In this document: positions 35,654 through 46,832 of the stretch, in pieces | How the letters are laid out: each line of letters opens with the position of its first letter | Position numbering within the stretch: position 1 is the first letter of the stretch | DNA from: Elymus sibiricus | Lineage: Eukaryota > Streptophyta > Magnoliopsida > Poales > Poaceae | Assembly (NCBI GenBank): GCA_039707655.1 | Contig: CM077666.1 | Span: 306,182,166-306,246,165, forward strand | Direction: 5' to 3' | DNA length: 64,000 bases | Position numbers and translations under genes: made by a program | The notes under the pieces: generated by a model | The model's database searches: none | Told to the model about the DNA's origin: nothing | Seen by the model: only the letters and a program-made list of their open reading frames with translations

Positions 35654-37487
35654 TGTTGGGGAACGTTGCATGGGAAACAAAATTTTTCCTACGCACACAC
35701 AAGATCTATCCATGGTGATGAGCATCTACGAGAGGGAGAGTGAATCTACATACCCTTGTAGATCGCTAAGCGGAAGCGTTTAATAAACGCGGTTGATGTA
35801 GTCGAACGTCTCCGCGATCCAAATCGCAAGTCGTCCCTCGATCCGATCACGAACTAGCGCCGAACGGACGGCACCTCCGCGTTCAACACACGTACGGCTT
35901 GATGACGCCTTCACCTCCTCGATCCAGCGAGCGATGATGAAGTAGTGGTTGAGTTCCAGCAGCACGACGGCGTGGTGATGGTGGTGAGGAACAATCTCTG
36001 CAGGGCTTCGCCAAGCACTACGGAGATTATGACGGAGGAACTAGAGGGTTAGGGTTGCCGCACACGGCTTGGGGAAATCTTGATGTGTCTCGTGTGCTAG
36101 CCCTGCCCCTCTATTTATATGTTGAGCCTTGGGGTCTAAACTTGGAGTAAAAGTCTCTTCCAAGTCGGTTTTGCCCGCACAAGGTCGGTTTGGCCCGCAG
36201 GAAAAGAGTCCAACTCGGATCCCTGCCGAACCGTGCACAGCCGCGCACAAGCGGTAGTACCGCTTGGGCGGTAGTACCGCTTCACACAAGCGGTAGTACC
36301 GCTCGGGCGGTAGTACCGCTTCACACAAGCGGTAGTACCGTTTACGCGGCAGCAAAACTACTTTTTGCACTTTCCTATACCTTGTGGGCTTTTATCCCTT
36401 GGCCCATATAAAGTGTTGCTGCACCCGAACACTTCGGTAAACATCCGGAACCCCTTCCGGTGAACTCCGGAACTCTTCCGGAGATCAAAACACTATTATC
36501 ACATATATCAATCTTTACCTCCGGAGTATTCCGGAGATCCTCGTCATGTCCGGGATCTTATCCGGGACTCCGAACAACTTTCGGTCACCAACATAATAAC
36601 TCAATTATACTAATCGTCACCAAACGTTAAGTGTGTAGACCCTGCGGGTTCGAGAACTATGTAGACATGACCGAGACACTTCTACGATCAATAACCAATA
36701 GCGGGACCTGGATGCCCATATTGGCTCCTACATATTCTACGAAGATCTTTATCGGTCGAACCTCTATGTCAAGGATTCACTTAATCCCGTATGCTGTTCC
36801 CTTTGTTCTTCGGTATGTTACTTGCCCGAGATTCGATCGTCGGTATCACTATACCTAGTTCAATCTCGTTACCGGCAAGTCTCTTTACTCGTTCCGTAAT
36901 ACAAGATCTCGTGGCTAACACTTTAGTCACATTGCTTGCAAGGCTCATTGTGATGTTGTATTACCGAGTGGGCCCTGAGATACCTCTCCGTCATACGGAG
37001 TAACAAATCCCAGTCTTGATCCATGCCAACCCAACAGACACCCTCGGAGATACCTGTAGAGCATCTTTATAGTCACCCAGTTACGTTGCGACGTTTGATA
37101 CACACAAGGTATTCCTCCGGTGTCAGTGAGTTGCATGATCTCATGGTCAAAGGAACAGATACTTGACATGCAGAAAACAATAGCAATAAACTGACACGAT
37201 CAAATGCTACGTTTACAGTTTGGGTCTTGTCCATCACATCATTCTCCTAATGATGTGATCCCGTTATCAAATGACATCTCATGTCAATGGCTAGGAAACC
37301 TTAACCATCTTTGATCAACGAGCTAGTCAACTAGAGGCTTACTAGGGACACAGTGTTGTCTATGTACCCACACATGTATTTGAGTTTCCAATCAATACAA
37401 TTATAGTATGGATAATAAACGATTATCATGAACAAGGAAATATAATAATAACCAATTTATTATTGCCTCTAGGGCATATTTCCAACA
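35654..37487 (-). repeat. 3' LTR of the copia element
   Basis: On the plus strand it reads TGTTGGGGAACG..TTTCCAACA. It contains direct repeats built on the palindromic AGCGGTAGTACCGCT word (36240-36345), with one 19-bp unit fewer than the other LTR. A purine tract (minus strand AAGTGGGAGAC) abuts it at 37488-37500. Confidence 0.96.
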
Positions 37488-37537
37488 GTCTCCCACTTGC
37501 ACTAGAGTCAATAATCTAGTTCACATCACTATGTGAT

Positions 37538-40500
37538 TTACATTGTAATGAATCGAACACCCATGCAGTTCTGGTGTTGTTCATGTTTAGCCCTTGGAAG
37601 AGGTTTAGTCATCGGATCTGCAACATTTAGATCCGTGTGTACTTTGCAAATATTTATGTCGTCCTCCTTGATGTAATCGCGGATGGAATTGAAACGTCGC
37701 TTTATGTGTCTGGTCCTCTTGTGAAATCTTGGTTCCTTGGCTAGAGCAATGGCACCAGTATTATCACAAAACAGAGTCATTGGGTTAAGTGCACTAGGCA
37801 CTACTCCAAGATCTGTCATGAACTCCTTCATCCAGACACCTTCCTTCGCCGCCTCCGAGGCAGCGATGTACTCCGCTTCGCATGTAGAATCTGCTATCAC
37901 GCTTTGCTTGGAACTGCACCAGCTAACCGCACCCCCATTAAGAATAAATACGTATCCGGTTTGCGACTTAGAGTCATCCGGATCAGTGTCAAAGCTTGCA
38001 TCGACGTAACCCTTTACGACGAGCTCTTGATCACCTCCATAAACAAGAAACATATCCTTAGTCCTTTTCAGGTACTTCAGGATATTCTTGACCGCCGTCC
38101 AGTGTTCCATTCCTGGATCACTTTGAAACCTTCCGACCATACTTATGGCAAGGCTGACATCGGGTCTTGTGCACAGCATTGCATACATGATAGAGCCTAT
38201 GGCCGAAGCATAGGGGATGACACTCATCTTTTCTCTATCTTCTGCAGTCACTGGGCATTGAGTCTTACTCAACTTCACACCTTGCAATACAGGCAAGAAC
38301 CCCTTCTTGGACTGATCCATTTTGAACTTCTTCAAAACTTTGTCAAGGTATGTGCTTTGTGAAAGTCCTATTAAGCGTCTTGATCTATCTCTATAGATCT
38401 TGATGCCTAATATGAAAGCAGCTTCTCCTAGGTCCTTCATTGAAAAACTCTTGTTCAAATATTCCTTCACGCTTTCCAACATTTCTATATTGTTTCCAAT
38501 CAGCAATATGTCATCCACATATAATATTAGAAACGCTATAGAGCTCCCACTCACTTTCTTGTAAATACAAGCTTCTCCGTAAACTTGTATAAACTCGAAC
38601 GCTTTGATCACCTCATCAAAACGAAGATTCCAACTCCGAGATGCTTGCACCAGTCCATAAATGGATCGCTGGAGTTTGCAAACTTTGTCAGCATTCTCTG
38701 GATCGACAAAACCTTCTGGTTGCATCATATACAACTCTTCCTTAAGGTAACCGTTAAGGAACGCTGTTTTGACATCCATCTGCCAAATTTCATAATCGAA
38801 AAAGGCAGCTATTGCTAACATGATTCTGACGGACTTAAGCATCGCTACGGGTGAGAAGGTCTCATCGTAGTTAACTCCTTGAACTTGTGAAAAACCCTTT
38901 GCCACAAGTCGAGCTTTATAGACGGTGACATTACCGTCCGCGTCCGTCTTCCTCTTAAAGATCCATTTGTTCTGAATGGCCTTACGCCCTTCAGGTAATA
39001 CTTCCAAAGTCCATACTTTGTTTTCATACATGGATCCCATCTCGGATTTCATGGCCTCTAACCACTTCTCGGAATCCGGGCCCATCATCGCTTCTCCATA
39101 GCTCGTAGGTTCATCGTTGTCTAACAACATGACCTCTAAGACAGGGTTGCCGTACCACTCGGGAGCAGTACGCGTCCTTGTCGACCTACGAGGTTTGATA
39201 GCAACTTGATCCAAAGCTTCATGATCATCATCATTAACTTCCTCTTCAGCTAATGTAGGCTCCACAGAAACAACTTTCTGCGCTGCGCTACTCTCAGGTT
39301 GAAGTAAAGGTTCAACAACCTCATCAAGTTCTATCTTCCTCCCACTCAATTCTTTCGAGAGAAACTCTTTCTCAAGAAATGTTCCGTTTTTAGCGACAAA
39401 CACTTTGCCTTCGGATCTGAGATAGAAGGTATACCCAACTGTCTCTTTTGGGTATCCTATGAAGACGCATTTCTCCGCTTTGGGTTCCAGCTTTTCAGGC
39501 TGAAGCTTTTTGACATAAGCATCACATCCCCAAACTTTAAGAAACGACAGCTTTGGCTTCTTGCCAAACCAAAGTTCATATGGCGTCGTCTCAACGGATT
39601 TCGATGGTGCCCTATTTAAAGTGAATGCAGCTGTCTCTAATGCATAACCCCAAAACGATAGTGGCAAATCGGCAAGAGACATCATAGATCGCACCATATC
39701 CAATAAGGTTCGATTACGACGTTCGGACACACCATTACGCTGTGGTGTTCCAGGCGGTGTCAATTGTGAAACAATTCCACACTGTCTTAAGTGACTGCCA
39801 AACTCATAACTCAGATATTCTCCTCCTCGATCAGATCGTAGGAATTTAATCTTCTTGTTACGATGATTCTCAACTTCACTCTGAAATTGTTTGAACTTTT
39901 CAAATGTTTCAGACTTGTGTTTCATTAAGTAAATATACCCATATCTACTTAAGTCATCAGTGAAGGTGAGAAAGTAACGATAACCACCGCGCGCCTCAAT
40001 GCTCATCGGACCGCACACATCAGTTTGTATGATTTCCAATAAGTCACTTGCCCGTTCCATTGTTCCAGAGAACGGCGTTTTAGTCATCTTGCCCATGAGG
40101 CATGGCTCACATGTGTCAAGTGATTCAAAATCAAGTGACTCCAAAAGTCCATCAGCATGGAGCTTCCTCATGCGTTTTACGCCAATATGACCTAAACGGC
40201 AGTGCCACAAGAAAGTGGTATTATCATTATCAATTCTACATCTTTTGGCATCAATGTTATGAACATGTGTATCATTACTATCGAGATTCAATAAGAATAA
40301 ACCCCTCACATTGGGTGCATGACCATAAAAGATATTACTCATATAAATAGAACAACCATTATTCTCTGATTTAAATGAGTAACCGTCTCGCAATAAACAA
40401 GATCCAGATATAATGTTCATGCTTAACGCAGGCACCAAATAACACTTATTTAGGTTCATCACTAATCCCGACGGTAATCGAAGAGCGAGCGTGCCGACGG

Positions 40501-41521
40501 CGATCACATCAACCTTGGAACCATTTCCCACGCGCATCGTCACTTCGTCCTTTGCCAGCCTCCGTCTATTCCGCAATTCCTGTTTTGAGTTGCAAATATG
40601 AGCAACCGCACCGGTATCAAATACCCAGGCACTACAACGAGAGTTGGTAAGGTACACATCAATAACATGTATATCATATATACCTTGTTTGTTGTTGGCC
40701 GCCTTCTTGTCAGCCAAATACTTGGGGCAATTTCGCTTCCAGTGTCCAGTTCCCTTGCAATGAAAACACACAGTTTCTGGTTTGGGTCCAGCCTTGGGTT
40801 TCTTCACGAGAGGGGCAACTGCTTTGCCACTCTTCTTGGAGTTACCCTTCTTACCCTTGCCATTTTTCTTGAAACTAGTGGTTTTATTGACCATCAACAC
40901 TTGATGCTCCTTCTGAATTTCAGACTCAGCGGCTTTCAGCATCGCAAACAGCTCGGCGACTGACTTGTTCATCCCGTGCATGTTATAGTTCAACACGAAG
41001 CTCTTGTAGCTAGGTGGCAATGATTGAAGAACTCTGTCAGTGATAGCCTTTGGCGGAAGGGGCATCCCTAACTCAGCCAGACGGGTGGAGTACCCAGACA
41101 TTCTGAGCACGTGATCACTGATAGACCCGTTCTCCTCCATCTTGCAAGCATAGAACTTATCGGAGATCTCATATCTCTCGATCCGGGCATTCTTCTGAAA
41201 GATAAACTTCAACTCCTGGAACATCTCATATGCTCCATGACGTTCAAAACGTCTTTGAAGTCCCGGTTCTAAGCCATACAACATTGCACATTGAACTATT
41301 GAGTAATCATCAGAACGAGCCTGCCAGGCGTTCACAACGTCTAGAGACTCAACTGGAGCGGGTGGATCACCAAGCGGTGCATCAAGGACATAAGCCTTCT
41401 GGGAAGCCGTAAGGATAATCCTTAGATTACGGGCCCAGTCCACAAAGTTACTTCCATTATCTTTCAACTTAGCTTTCTCTAGGAACGCATTAAAATTCAG
41501 GGGTGCTACTGCGCGAGCCAT
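37538..41521 (-). CDS. Copia gag-pol polyprotein, intact, 1327 residues
   Basis: Domain order from the N-terminus: Gag (1-240), CCHC zinc knuckle near 252-265 (CFHCKGTGHWKRNC), aspartic protease DTG near 302, GAG-pre-integrase HCRLGHIG near 440, integrase with QTDVCGP (Asp about 501), RSDRGGEY (Asp about 563) and NGVSERRNR (Glu about 600), reverse transcriptase with YVDD near 1001-1004, and RNase H (GYVDASFDTD..AEYIAASEA) to the C-terminus. Integrase before RT defines copia. No stop or frameshift is seen across the frame, and the stop codon is about 50 bp from the 3' LTR. The protease motif reads DTGAVAHIC, where DTGS is common. With near-identical LTRs, it could be an autonomous, recently active copy. 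Confidence 0.97.
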   Translation of the reverse strand: MARAVAPLNFNAFLEKAKLKDNGSNFVDWARNLRIILTASQKAYVLDAPLGDPPAPVESLDVVNAWQARSDDYSIVQCAMLYGLEPGLQRRFERHGAYEMFQELKFIFQKNARIERYEISDKFYACKMEENGSISDHVLRMSGYSTRLAELGMPLPPKAITDRVLQSLPPSYKSFVLNYNMHGMNKSVAELFAMLKAAESEIQKEHQVLMVNKTTSFKKNGKGKKGNSKKSGKAVAPLVKKPKAGPKPETVCFHCKGTGHWKRNCPKYLADKKAANNKQGIYDIHVIDVYLTNSRCSAWVFDTGAVAHICNSKQELRNRRRLAKDEVTMRVGNGSKVDVIAVGTLALRLPSGLVMNLNKCYLVPALSMNIISGSCLLRDGYSFKSENNGCSIYMSNIFYGHAPNVRGLFLLNLDSNDTHVHNIDAKRCRIDNDNTTFLWHCRLGHIGVKRMRKLHADGLLESLDFESLDTCEPCLMGKMTKTPFSGTMERASDLLEIIQTDVCGPMSIEARGGYRYFLTFTDDLSRYGYIYLMKHKSETFEKFKQFQSEVENHRNKKIKFLRSDRGGEYLSYEFGSHLRQCGIVSQLTPPGTPQRNGVSERRNRTLLDMVRSMMSLADLPLSFWGYALETAAFTLNRAPSKSVETTPYELWFGKKPKLSFLKVWGCDAYVKKLQPEKLEPKAEKCVFIGYPKETVGYTFYLRSEGKVFVAKNGTFLEKEFLSKELSGRKIELDEVVEPLLQPESSAAQKVVSVEPTLAEEEVNDDDHEALDQVAIKPRRSTRTRTAPEWYGNPVLEVMLLDNDEPTSYGEAMMGPDSEKWLEAMKSEMGSMYENKVWTLEVLPEGRKAIQNKWIFKRKTDADGNVTVYKARLVAKGFSQVQGVNYDETFSPVAMLKSVRIMLAIAAFFDYEIWQMDVKTAFLNGYLKEELYMMQPEGFVDPENADKVCKLQRSIYGLVQASRSWNLRFDEVIKAFEFIQVYGEACIYKKVSGSSIAFLILYVDDILLIGNNIEMLESVKEYLNKSFSMKDLGEAAFILGIKIYRDRSRRLIGLSQSTYLDKVLKKFKMDQSKKGFLPVLQGVKLSKTQCPVTAEDREKMSVIPYASAIGSIMYAMLCTRPDVSLAISMVGRFQSDPGMEHWTAVKNILKYLKRTKDMFLVYGGDQELVVKGYVDASFDTDPDDSKSQTGYVFILNGGAVSWCSSKQSVIADSTCEAEYIAASEAAKEGVWMKEFMTDLGVVPSALNPMTLFCDNTGAIALAKEPRFHKRTRHIKRRFNSIRDYIKEDDINICKVHTDLNVADPMTKPLPRAKHEQHQNCMGVRFITM

Positions 41522-42804
41522 GATCTACAACATAAATATAGCAAAGACAACTTAGACTATTGTTTCTAGATAATGAGTTTAGTTAATCATATTACTTAAA
41601 AAACTCCCACTCAAATTGACATCCCTCCGGTCATTCGAGTGTAACATGATCCAAATCCACCAACTCAAGTCCGATCATCACGTGAGTTGAGGTGGTTTCA
41701 ATGGTGAACATCTTCATGTTGATCATATCTACTATATGACTCATGTTCGACCTTTCGGTCTCTTGTGTTCCGAGGCCATGTCTGTACATGCTAGGCTCGT
41801 CAAGTTTAACCCGAGTGTTTCCGCACGTGCAACATGGCTTGCACCCGTTGTATGCGAACGTAGAGTCTATCACACCCGATCATCACGGCGTGTCTCGAAA
41901 CGACGAACTTTCGCAACGGTGCACACTTGGGGAGAACACAATTTATCTTGAAATTTAAGTGAGGGATCACCTTATAATGCTACCGTCGTCCTAAGCAAAA
42001 TAAGATGCATAAAAAGGATTAACATCACATGCAAATCATAAGTGACATGATATGGCCATGAACTTGTGCTTTTGATCTCCATCTCCAAAGCACCGGCATG
42101 ATCTCCATCGTCACCGGCATGACACCATGATCTCCATCATCTTGATCTCCATCAACGTGTCGCCATAAGGTTGTCGCGCCGACTGTTGCTTCCACGACTA
42201 TTGCTAACGTTTAGCGATAAAGTAAAGCATTACATAGCGCTTAATGATTGACACGCAGGTCATACAATAATTAAAGACAACTCTATGGCTCCTGCCAGTT
42301 GCCGTACTCATCGACATGCAAGTCGTGATATTCTATACAACACATGATCATCTCATACATCACATATATCTCATCATGTAATTGGCCATATCACATCACA
42401 ACATACCCTGCAAAAACAAGTTAGACGTCCTCTAATTGTTGTTGCAAATTTTACGTGGCTGCTACGGGTTTGCAAGAACCGTTCTTACCTACGCAAAACC
42501 ACAACGTGGTGTAGTGATTGCTTTTTGATCTTCTAAAAGAACCCTCTTCATTGAAATCGATTCAACTAAAGTGAGAGAGACAGACACCCGCTAGCCATCT
42601 TTATGCAACGAAGTTACATGTTAGTTGAAGGAACCTGTCTCGCGTAAGTGTACGCGTAATGTCGGTCCGGGCCGCTTCATCTCACAGTACCGCCGAATCA
42701 AATATCAACTAGTAACGGCAAGCAATATGTATACACCCACGCCCACAACTCGTTTGTGTTCTACTCGAGATCTCATCTACGCATAGACCTGGCTCTGATA
42801 CCAC
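41522..42804 (-). other. Copia 5' leader with primer-binding site
   Basis: About 1.3 kb between the 5' LTR and the polyprotein start, without an ORF of its own. The minus strand begins GTGGTATCAGAGCC next to the LTR (42791-42804), complementary to initiator tRNA-Met. Confidence 0.85.
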
Positions 42805-44657
42805 TGTTGGGGAACGTTGCATGGGAAACAAAATTTTTCCTACGCACACACAAGATCTATCCATGGTGATGAGCATCTACGAGAGGGAGAGTGAATCTAC
42901 ATACCCTTGTAGATCGCTAAGCGGAAGCGTTTAATAAACGCGGTTGATGTAGTCGAACGTCTCCGCGATCCAAATCGCAAGTCGTCCCTCGATCCGATCA
43001 CGAACTAGCGCCGAACGGACGGCACCTCCGCGTTCAACACACGTACGGCTTGATGACGCCTTCACCTCCTCGATCCAGCGAGCGATGATGAAGTAGTGGT
43101 TGAGTTCCAGCAGCACGACGGCGTGGTGATGGTGGTGAGGAACAATCTCTGCAGGGCTTCGCCAAGCACTACGGAGATTATGACGGAGGAACTAGAGGGT
43201 TAGGGTTGCCGCACACGGCTTGGGGAAATCTTGATGTGTCTCGTGTGCTAGCCCTGCCCCTCTATTTATATGTTGAGCCTTGGGGTCTAAACTTGGAGTA
43301 AAAGTCTCTTCCAAGTCGGTTTTGCCCGCACAAGGTCGGTTTGGCCCGCAGGAAAAGAGTCCAACTCGGATCCCTGCCGAACCGTGCACAGCCGCGCACA
43401 AGCGGTAGTACCGCTCACAAGCGGTAGTACCGCTTGGGCGGTAGTACCACTTCACACAAGCGGTAGTACCGCTCGGGCGGTAGTACCGCTTCACACAAGC
43501 GGTAGTACCGTTTACGCGGCAGCAAAACTACTTTTTGCACTTTCCTATACCTTGTGGGCTTTTATCCCTTGGCCCATATAAAGTGTTGCTGCACCCGAAC
43601 ACTTCGGTAAACATCCGGAACCCCTTCCGGTGAACTCCGGAACTCTTCCGGAGATCAAAACACTATTATCACATATATCAATCTTTACCTCCGGAGTATT
43701 CCGGAGATCCTCGTCATGTCCGGGATCTTATCCGGGACTCCGAACAACTTTCGGTCACCAACATAATAACTCAATTATACTAATCGTCACCAAACGTTAA
43801 GTGTGTAGACCCTGCGGGTTCGAGAACTATGTAGACATGACCGAGACACTTCTACGATCAATAACCAATAGCGGGACCTGGATGCCCATATTGGCTCCTA
43901 CATATTCTACGAAGATCTTTATCGGTCGAACCTCTATGTCAAGGATTCAGTTAATCCCGTATGTTGTTCCCTTTGTTCTTCGGTATGTTACTTGCCCGAG
44001 ATTCGATCGTCGGTATCACTATACCTAGTTCAATCTCGTTACCGGCAAGTCTCTTTACTCGTTCCGTAATACAAGATCTCGTGGCTAACACTTTAGTCAC
44101 ATTGCTTGCAAGGCTCATTGTGATGTTGTATTACCGAGTGGGCCCTGAGATACCTCTCCGTCATACGGAGTAACAAATCCCAGTCTTGATCCATGCCAAC
44201 CCAACAGACACCCTCGGAGATACCTGTAGAGCATCTTTATAGTCACCCAGTTACATTGCGACGTTTGATACACACAAGGTATTCCTCCGGTGTCAGTGAG
44301 TTGCATGATCTCATGGTCAAAGGAACAGATACTTGACATGCAGAAAACAATAGCAATAAACTGACACGATCAAATGCTACGTTTACAGTTTGGGTCTTGT
44401 CCATCACATCATTCTCCTAATGATGTGATCCCGTTATCAAATGACATCTCATGTCAATGGCTAGGAAACCTTAACCATCTTTGATCAACGAGCTAGTCAA
44501 CTAGAGGCTTACTAGGGACACAGTGTTGTCTATGTACCCACACATGTATTTGAGTTTCCAATCAATACAATTATAGTATGGATAATAAACGATTATCATG
44601 AACAAGGAAATATAATAATAACCAATTTATTATTGCCTCTAGGGCATATTTCCAACA
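42805..44657 (-). repeat. 5' LTR of the copia element
   Basis: Nearly identical to the other LTR. It carries one extra 19-bp CACAAGCGGTAGTACCGCT unit near 43400, plus four single-base differences. Confidence 0.96.
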
Positions 44658-44859
44658 GCACCAGGGCGCGCCACCCCTCCTAGCGCGCCCTGGTGGCTCG
44701 TGGGCCCCACGTGAGCCTTCCCGACTCTGTTTTCTTCTGGATTACTTGTTTTGCAAGATAAACAATCTTTATATATACTCCCGAACGTTTTGACCACCGT
44801 ATCGTAGAAATCTCCTCCGTTCTTGTTTCGTGCTATTTTTCTGACAGATTTAGATCGCC

Positions 44860-45285
44860 ATGGCTCCCCAAAAGCTCCGTGCCAAGCACCGCATTGTGCA
44901 ACCATCGCTGGGCAAATGCCCCTACAGCGAGGTTTACTACGAGTTGTCATCGGGAGAAGAAGACAATGGCAAGGAGGACAAGGTCGAGGAAGTTGCAGGA
45001 GCCCAGGCTCCGGAAGGAGGGCAAGCCATCCCCATGGAGGAGACCGCAGAGAAGGGAGATATCCTTCAACCCTTATATGATCATCTCTCCCCATCCGTAA
45101 TTGAAGCCCTAAGAGTCTTTGAAATAGTTAGTGTTCAGAATACATCTCTCACTCGTGAAGTTATTTTGTTGGAAGAGCAAAACATCGCCCTTCGGAGCAT
45201 CAACCGCAGATTGATGTATCTGCTTGAGCTGAAGGACAAGCTCACCACTTCATCACCACCACCATCACCGAAGAAGGAGACTTGA
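44860..45285 (+). CDS. Accessory ORF of the gypsy element, 141 residues
   Basis: It lies between the integrase remnant and the 3' LTR, on the same strand as pol. The product starts MAPQKLRAKHRIVQPSLGKC, has an acidic middle (SSGEEDNGKEDKVEEV) and a C-terminal heptad-like segment (VILLEEQNIALRSINRRLMY) that could form a coiled coil, ending SPPPSPKKET. No signal peptide or membrane segment is visible, so an env-like role is not supported. I do not recognise a family. Extra 3' ORFs are known from several plant gypsy lineages. Its open frame, despite a damaged pol, suggests it decayed less or is short enough to have escaped mutation. Confidence 0.6.
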   Translation: MAPQKLRAKHRIVQPSLGKCPYSEVYYELSSGEEDNGKEDKVEEVAGAQAPEGGQAIPMEETAEKGDILQPLYDHLSPSVIEALRVFEIVSVQNTSLTREVILLEEQNIALRSINRRLMYLLELKDKLTTSSPPPSPKKET

Positions 45286-46832
45286 GCACATGGGTATGGG
45301 CACTCCCCTTGGCTTGTGCCAAGCTTGGGGGAGGTGCCCCGGTATCGTATCGCCATCACTTTTATTATCTTTACCTATTTTTAGTTCGATCCTTAGTTAT
45401 TTCGTGATCTAGTTGAATAAAAGTTTAGTATGATCTGTTTTCGAGTGTTAGCTTCGTGATCTATCTATCTATGTAATCGAGTTGAGAGTTATATAATAAA
45501 GAGTAGTTTGAGTTTTTGCTTCTTTACTTTCATGTTCCAATTCTAGCAATGAAAATAATGAAAAAGATCATATGCTAATCTTATGGAAAGTAATGACATT
45601 ACATAAAGAAAAGTATAAGTGGTAAAATTTATTGGAAGTTAACAAACATAGCGTTAGTCAATGATGCAATTCATAAAAGAATTAATAGGAAAGAGAAGAT
45701 TCACATGCAAATATACTATCTTGGACATCTTTTATGATTGTGAGCCCCCATTAAGTATTTTATGTCAAATTGTTGATGTTGGACAAGGAAGACAACGTAA
45801 TGAATTATGTTTGTTCATATTCACATAGAAGTTATATTGTTATAGATCCTCCAACATGTGGTGCTTGCCCAATATCTTTGCTAGCCAAAAATCCGCACCA
45901 AGTAGAGATACTACTTGTGCATCCAAAACCCTTAAACCCAGTTTCATGTGAAGAGAGTCCACTATATCTACCTATGGATTGAATAAGATCCTTCAAGTAA
46001 GTTGTCATCGGTGCAAAAAGCAATAAAAATTGCCTCTAAATATGTCTGAACTTTTATTGTAAGGGAAATAAGCTTTATATGAACTTGTGATGGTAAAGAA
46101 ATAAAAGCGACAGACTGCATAATAAAGGTTGCTATCACAAGGGGCAATATAAAGTGACGTTCCTTTGCATTAAGAGCTCTTGTATCCAACAACAAAAAGC
46201 GCATGACAAGCTCTGCTTCCCTCTACGAAGGGCCTATCCTTTACTTTTATGTATTTACTTTTTATGCAAGAGTCAATAGTGTTCTCCTCTATTTCCTTTT
46301 TATTTTTCTCTTTTGTAAGCATCATGTGGTGGGAGATCTAGGCATATATATCCAGTTGGATATGAGTGATCATGAGTTATTATTGTTGACATCACCCTTG
46401 AGGTGAATAAGTTGGGAGGCGAAATCACAAGCCCCTATCTTTCTATGTGTCTGGCTGAAACTTTTTGCTCCATATATATGTCGTGAGTGTTAGCAATCAT
46501 AGAAAACTAAATGATGGTTGAGTATGTGGACTTGCTAAATAGCTCCTACATGAGACCCTTCCTGAAAATATGATGAATTGCAATTGCATTGTTGACTGAG
46601 AACATAGTTTGTTAGTTTTCAAGAAAGTTTATGCCTTATACTCCATTGTTGTGATGAATTGTTACTTGCTCATGAGAAGTTTATGATAATGAATATTGCT
46701 GTTATAATAATGATCATGATGCTACTATGTCCGTATTTTGTTTTTATCGACACCTCTCTCTCTAAACATGTGGACATGATTATCGATATCGGCTTTCGCT
46801 TGAGGACAAGCGAGGTCTAAGCTTGGGGGAGT
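45286..46832 (+). other. Gypsy 3' untranslated region with polypurine tract
   Basis: AT-rich DNA without a supported gene. AAGCTTGGGGGAG at 46819-46831, just before the LTR, is the likely polypurine tract. A similar AAGCTTGGGGGAGG occurs at 45322. Confidence 0.7.

Larger units (their letters stand above)
35654..44657 (-). mobile_element. Full-length copia LTR retrotransposon, TSD GCACC, very young
   Basis: LTRs of 1834 and 1853 bp flank an intact polyprotein gene, with an initiator-tRNA-Met PBS and a purine tract. GCACC is at 35649-35653 and 44658-44662. I count four substitutions plus one 19-bp repeat-unit difference between the LTRs, which at 1.3e-8 per site per year suggests about 0.1 million years or less. 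It is inserted in the gypsy element in the opposite orientation. Confidence 0.97.

Noticed and set aside
37737..40963. Plus-strand open frames across the copia polyprotein region
   Set aside because: They are antisense shadows of the 1327-residue polyprotein and have no domain signature.
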